Shown: piece after piece, positions 42,252 to 45,083 of the stretch
Numbering within the stretch: the stretch's first letter is position 1
Layout of the letters: each line of letters begins with the position of its first letter
Origin: Pseudomonas fluorescens
GTDB lineage: Bacteria; Pseudomonadota; Gammaproteobacteria; Pseudomonadales; Pseudomonadaceae
Direction: 5' to 3'
Length of the DNA: 45,083 nucleotides
NCBI RefSeq assembly: GCF_002837185.1
Contig: NZ_KZ478026.1
Coordinates: forward strand, 1 to 45,083
The notes under the pieces: model-generated
Told to the model about the DNA's origin: nothing
What the model saw: only the letters and a program-made list of their open reading frames with translations
Database searches by the model: none
Made by a program: the position numbers and the translations under genes

Positions 42252-44861
42252 GTGCTTGAAGCCTACCGCAAACATATCGAAGAGCGTGCCGCCCTGGGTA
42301 TCGTTCCCCAGCCGCTTAACGCCGAACAAACCGCAGGCCTGGTCGAGCTGCTGAAAAATCCTCCGGCTGGCGAAGAAGAATTCCTCGTTGACCTGATCAC
42401 CAACCGCATTCCACCAGGCGTTGACGAAGCTGCCTATGTCAAGGCCGGTTTCCTGTCCGCCCTGGCCAAAGGCGAAGCCACCTCCCCCCTGATCGACAAA
42501 AAGCGCGCGGTTGAACTGCTTGGCACCATGCAAGGCGGCTACAACATCGTGACGCTGGTCGAGCTGCTGGACGACGCCGAATTGGCGCCTGTCGCGGCCG
42601 CCCAGCTCAAGCACACCCTGCTGATGTTCGATGCGTTCCACGACGTGGCGGAAAAAGCCCGCAACGGCAACGAACACGCCAAGGGTGTAATCCAGTCCTG
42701 GGCTGACGGCGAGTGGTTCCGCAACCGCCCAACCCTGGCCGACAAGATCAGCCTGCGCGTGTTCAAGGTCACCGGCGAAACCAACACCGACGACCTGTCC
42801 CCTGCCCCGGACGCCTGGTCCCGCCCTGACATCCCGCTGCACGCCCTGGCCATGCTGAAAATGGCCCGTGAAGGCATCGTGCCGGACGAGCAAGGCAAGA
42901 CCGGCCCGATGAAGCAGATCGAAGAAATGCGCGGCCAGGGCTTCCCGATCGCCTACGTCGGTGACGTGGTCGGTACCGGTTCGTCGCGTAAATCGGCAAC
43001 CAACTCCGTACTGTGGTTCTTCGGCGACGACGTGCCTTACGTGCCGAACAAGCGCGCCGGCGGCTTCTGCTTTGGCAGCAAGATCGCTCCGATCTTCTAC
43101 AACACCATGGAAGATGCGGGCGCACTGCCTATCGAGTTCGACGTCACCAACATGAACATGGGCGACGTGATCGACCTGTACCCGCATGCTGGCAAAGTCT
43201 GCAAACACGGCACCGACGAAGTCATCACCACCTTCGAAATGAAGACCCCGGTGCTGCTGGACGAAGTGCGCGCCGGCGGCCGTATCCCGCTGATCATCGG
43301 GCGCGGCCTGACCGACAAGGCCCGTGCCGAACTGGGCCTGGGCCCTACCGACCTGTTCAAGCTGCCTGAAGCGCCTGTCGACACCGGCAAAGGCTTCACC
43401 CTGGCACAGAAAATGGTCGGCAAGGCGTGCGGCCTGCCGGAAGGCAAAGGCGTTCGTCCAGGTACTTACTGCGAACCGAAGATGACCACCGTCGGTTCCC
43501 AGGACACCACCGGTCCAATGACCCGTGATGAACTCAAGGACCTGGCGTGCCTGGGCTTCTCGACCGACCTGGTAATGCAGTCGTTCTGCCACACCGCAGC
43601 CTATCCAAAGCCGATCGACGTGACCACCCACCACACCCTGCCTGACTTCATCATGACCCGTGGCGGTGTATCGCTGCGTCCAGGCGACGGCATCATCCAC
43701 AGCTGGCTGAACCGCATGCTGCTGCCAGACACTGTCGGTACTGGTGGTGACTCCCACACCCGCTTCCCGATGGGCATCTCGTTCCCGGCCGGTTCGGGCC
43801 TGGTGGCGTTCGCCGCAGCCACTGGCGTAATGCCACTGGACATGCCGGAATCGATCCTGGTGCGCTTCAAAGGCAAGATGAAGCCTGGCATCACCCTGCG
43901 TGACCTGGTGCACGCCATTCCTTACTACGCGATCCAGGCTGGCCTGCTGACCGTAGAGAAGAAAGGCAAGAAAAACGCCTTCTCCGGCCGCATCCTGGAA
44001 ATCGAAGGCCTGAACGACCTGACGCTGGAGCAGGCGTTCGAGCTGTCCGACGCTTCGGCTGAACGTTCGGCTGCCGGTTGCACCATCAAGCTGTCCAAAG
44101 ACTCCGTCACCGAGTACCTGAACTCCAACATCACCCTGCTGCGCTGGATGATCGGCGAAGGCTACGGCGATGCTCGCACCCTGGAACGTCGCGCCCAAGC
44201 GATGGAAGCCTGGGTCGCCAATCCGGAGCTGATGGAAGCCGATGCCGACGCCGAATACGCCGAAATCATCGAGATCGACCTGGCGCAAATCAACGAGCCG
44301 ATCCTCTGCGCACCGAACGACCCGGACGACGCCCGTCTGCTGTCCAGCGTTGCCGGTGAGAAAATCGACGAAGTGTTCATCGGCTCGTGCATGACCAACA
44401 TCGGTCACTTCCGCGCAGCCGGCAAGCTGCTGGAGCAGGTCAAGGGCCAGCTGCCAACCCGTCTGTGGCTGTCACCGCCGACCAAGATGGACGCTCACCA
44501 GCTGACGGAAGAAGGCTACTACGGCATCTATGGCAAGGCTGGCGCACGCATGGAAATGCCGGGCTGCTCGCTGTGCATGGGTAACCAGGCACGCGTAGAA
44601 CCGAATTCGACCGTCGTGTCGACCTCGACCCGTAACTTCCCGAACCGTCTGGGCGATGGCGCGAACGTCTACCTGGCTTCGGCTGAGCTGGCGGCAGTAG
44701 CTTCTACCCTGGGTCGCCTGCCGACTGTCGAAGAGTACATGGGCTACGCAGCGAAACTGGACACCATGGCCAGTGACGTCTACCGCTACCTGAACTTCGA
44801 CCAGATCGCCGAGTTCCGCAAGATCGCAGCAAGCGCCAACATCCCGGTGATTCAAGCCTAA
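42252..44861 (+). CDS. acnB: Aconitate hydratase B
   Basis: 869-residue 4Fe-4S TCA-cycle enzyme converting citrate to isocitrate, also acting on 2-methylaconitate. The AcnB-specific N-terminal HEAT-like domain (about 1-160) and early swivel domain (about 165-370) precede the catalytic domains. Cluster ligands are in IGSCMTNIGHFR and GCSLCMGNQAR. I start at GTG 42252 (MLEAYRKHIEER, the usual AcnB N-terminus) with TGAGGG at SD distance; ATG 42237 is an in-frame alternative. In E. coli the iron-free apo form binds RNA, which bears on the leader upstream. A strong terminator follows. Confidence 0.97.
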   Translation: MLEAYRKHIEERAALGIVPQPLNAEQTAGLVELLKNPPAGEEEFLVDLITNRIPPGVDEAAYVKAGFLSALAKGEATSPLIDKKRAVELLGTMQGGYNIVTLVELLDDAELAPVAAAQLKHTLLMFDAFHDVAEKARNGNEHAKGVIQSWADGEWFRNRPTLADKISLRVFKVTGETNTDDLSPAPDAWSRPDIPLHALAMLKMAREGIVPDEQGKTGPMKQIEEMRGQGFPIAYVGDVVGTGSSRKSATNSVLWFFGDDVPYVPNKRAGGFCFGSKIAPIFYNTMEDAGALPIEFDVTNMNMGDVIDLYPHAGKVCKHGTDEVITTFEMKTPVLLDEVRAGGRIPLIIGRGLTDKARAELGLGPTDLFKLPEAPVDTGKGFTLAQKMVGKACGLPEGKGVRPGTYCEPKMTTVGSQDTTGPMTRDELKDLACLGFSTDLVMQSFCHTAAYPKPIDVTTHHTLPDFIMTRGGVSLRPGDGIIHSWLNRMLLPDTVGTGGDSHTRFPMGISFPAGSGLVAFAAATGVMPLDMPESILVRFKGKMKPGITLRDLVHAIPYYAIQAGLLTVEKKGKKNAFSGRILEIEGLNDLTLEQAFELSDASAERSAAGCTIKLSKDSVTEYLNSNITLLRWMIGEGYGDARTLERRAQAMEAWVANPELMEADADAEYAEIIEIDLAQINEPILCAPNDPDDARLLSSVAGEKIDEVFIGSCMTNIGHFRAAGKLLEQVKGQLPTRLWLSPPTKMDAHQLTEEGYYGIYGKAGARMEMPGCSLCMGNQARVEPNSTVVSTSTRNFPNRLGDGANVYLASAELAAVASTLGRLPTVEEYMGYAAKLDTMASDVYRYLNFDQIAEFRKIAASANIPVIQA

Positions 44862-44876
44862 GATGTTGATGTAGGA

Positions 44877-44912
44877 AACGCCGCGTATCGCAAGGTACGC
44901 GGCGTTTTTTTT
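44877..44912 (+). terminator. Rho-independent terminator of acnB
   Basis: AACGCCGCGTA and TACGCGGCGTT form an 11-bp stem with an 8-nt loop, followed by a run of T. Confidence 0.95.
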
Positions 44913-44949
44913 ATGCCTGGAACAAAGTATCAGCAACACCGCAAAACAC

Positions 44950-45028
44950 ATGTGGGAGGGGGCTTGCCCCCCGATGGCGGCCGATCAGCCAGACATCTAT
45001 CACTGACACACCGCTATCGGGGGCAAGC
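44950..45028. repeat. REPIN truncated at its right end
   Basis: The left REP (ATGTGGGAGGGGGCTTGCCC) and centre are present. The right REP begins ATCGGGGGCAAGC and stops at 45028, where its expected continuation CCCCTCCCACA is replaced by TGAACTGGCC. Confidence 0.85.
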
Positions 45029-45083
45029 TGAACTGGCCTAATGATTTTGGACACTTCAATCGGGCGCTATGATAGCGCCCAAA
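45029..45083. mobile_element. Probable end of an IS3-family insertion sequence
   Basis: The sequence starting TGAACTGGCC with GGACAC at 45049-45054 has the form of an IS3-family terminal repeat (TGA.. with an internal GGACA). It starts exactly where the REPIN is interrupted. A hairpin GGGCGCT/AGCGCCC (45062-45080) lies 33 nt inside, as often found before IS3-family transposase genes. No transposase is visible because the window ends here. Confidence 0.55.

Noticed and set aside
42204..44408. Long minus-strand frame of 734 codons opposite acnB
   Set aside because: It mirrors a certain gene with strong third-position GC bias; its product is repetitive in His/Gln/Val/Asp and resembles no family, and it has no start signals.
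1..45083. tRNA or rRNA genes
   Set aside because: I saw no cloverleaf-like sequence, conserved GGTTCGAATCC-type T-arm or rRNA segment on either strand. A tRNAscan run would settle this.

Overview
The window looks like chromosome of a fluorescent Pseudomonas (P. fluorescens group). The genes are GC-rich. Intergenic spaces carry the paired REP palindromes (REPINs) typical of that group, built on GTGGGAGGGGGCTTGCCCCC or GTAGGAGCGAGCTTGCTCGC. The gene content (GlgE/TreS-maltokinase/GlgB, AmpR/AmpC, CcoG, RstAB-like, AcnB) fits. This is an inference from sequence character; I could not run a search.

Left part (1-12.2 kb): a minus-strand operon glgE - treS-mak - glgB makes branched alpha-glucan from trehalose by the maltose-1-phosphate route, behind a good match to an AlgU (sigma-22) promoter. 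Small genes follow (proline-rich peptide, MgtC/SapB protein, DUF3203-like protein), then ccoG and a MocR-type regulator.

Accessory insert (12.3-14.2 kb): one gene of visibly lower GC encodes an ABC-type ATPase fused to a TOPRIM nuclease domain (OLD-like), with no partner gene beside it. It is probably a single-gene defence element.

Middle (14.2-32.1 kb): a MHYT-GGDEF-EAL cyclic-di-GMP enzyme, osmolyte transporter ProP, a GAF protein, two AraC regulators, a hydrolase pseudogene coupled by ATGA to a NepI-like exporter, an Fsr-type exporter, an amidase, a REP-rich spacer, a DUF6434 protein, a secreted NTF2-like protein, a MocR/EamA divergent pair, a Tat-type dienelactone hydrolase, and a divergent ampR/ampC pair.

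Right part (32.2-45.1 kb): a 1342-residue unrecognised toxin-like protein with a C-terminal His/Cys dyad like clan CD peptidases, an RstA/RstB-like two-component system, an MFS transporter, miaE, a tandem universal stress protein behind a perfect Anr/FNR box, a DUF1289 protein and acnB. The window ends in a REPIN cut by what looks like the end of an IS3-family element.

The most striking unexplained signal is the roughly 250-nt leader of acnB. It holds a 16-bp closing stem, two nested helices, and an 11-nt segment perfectly complementary to the acnB ribosome-binding site. That is the architecture expected of a pseudoknot-forming translational switch.
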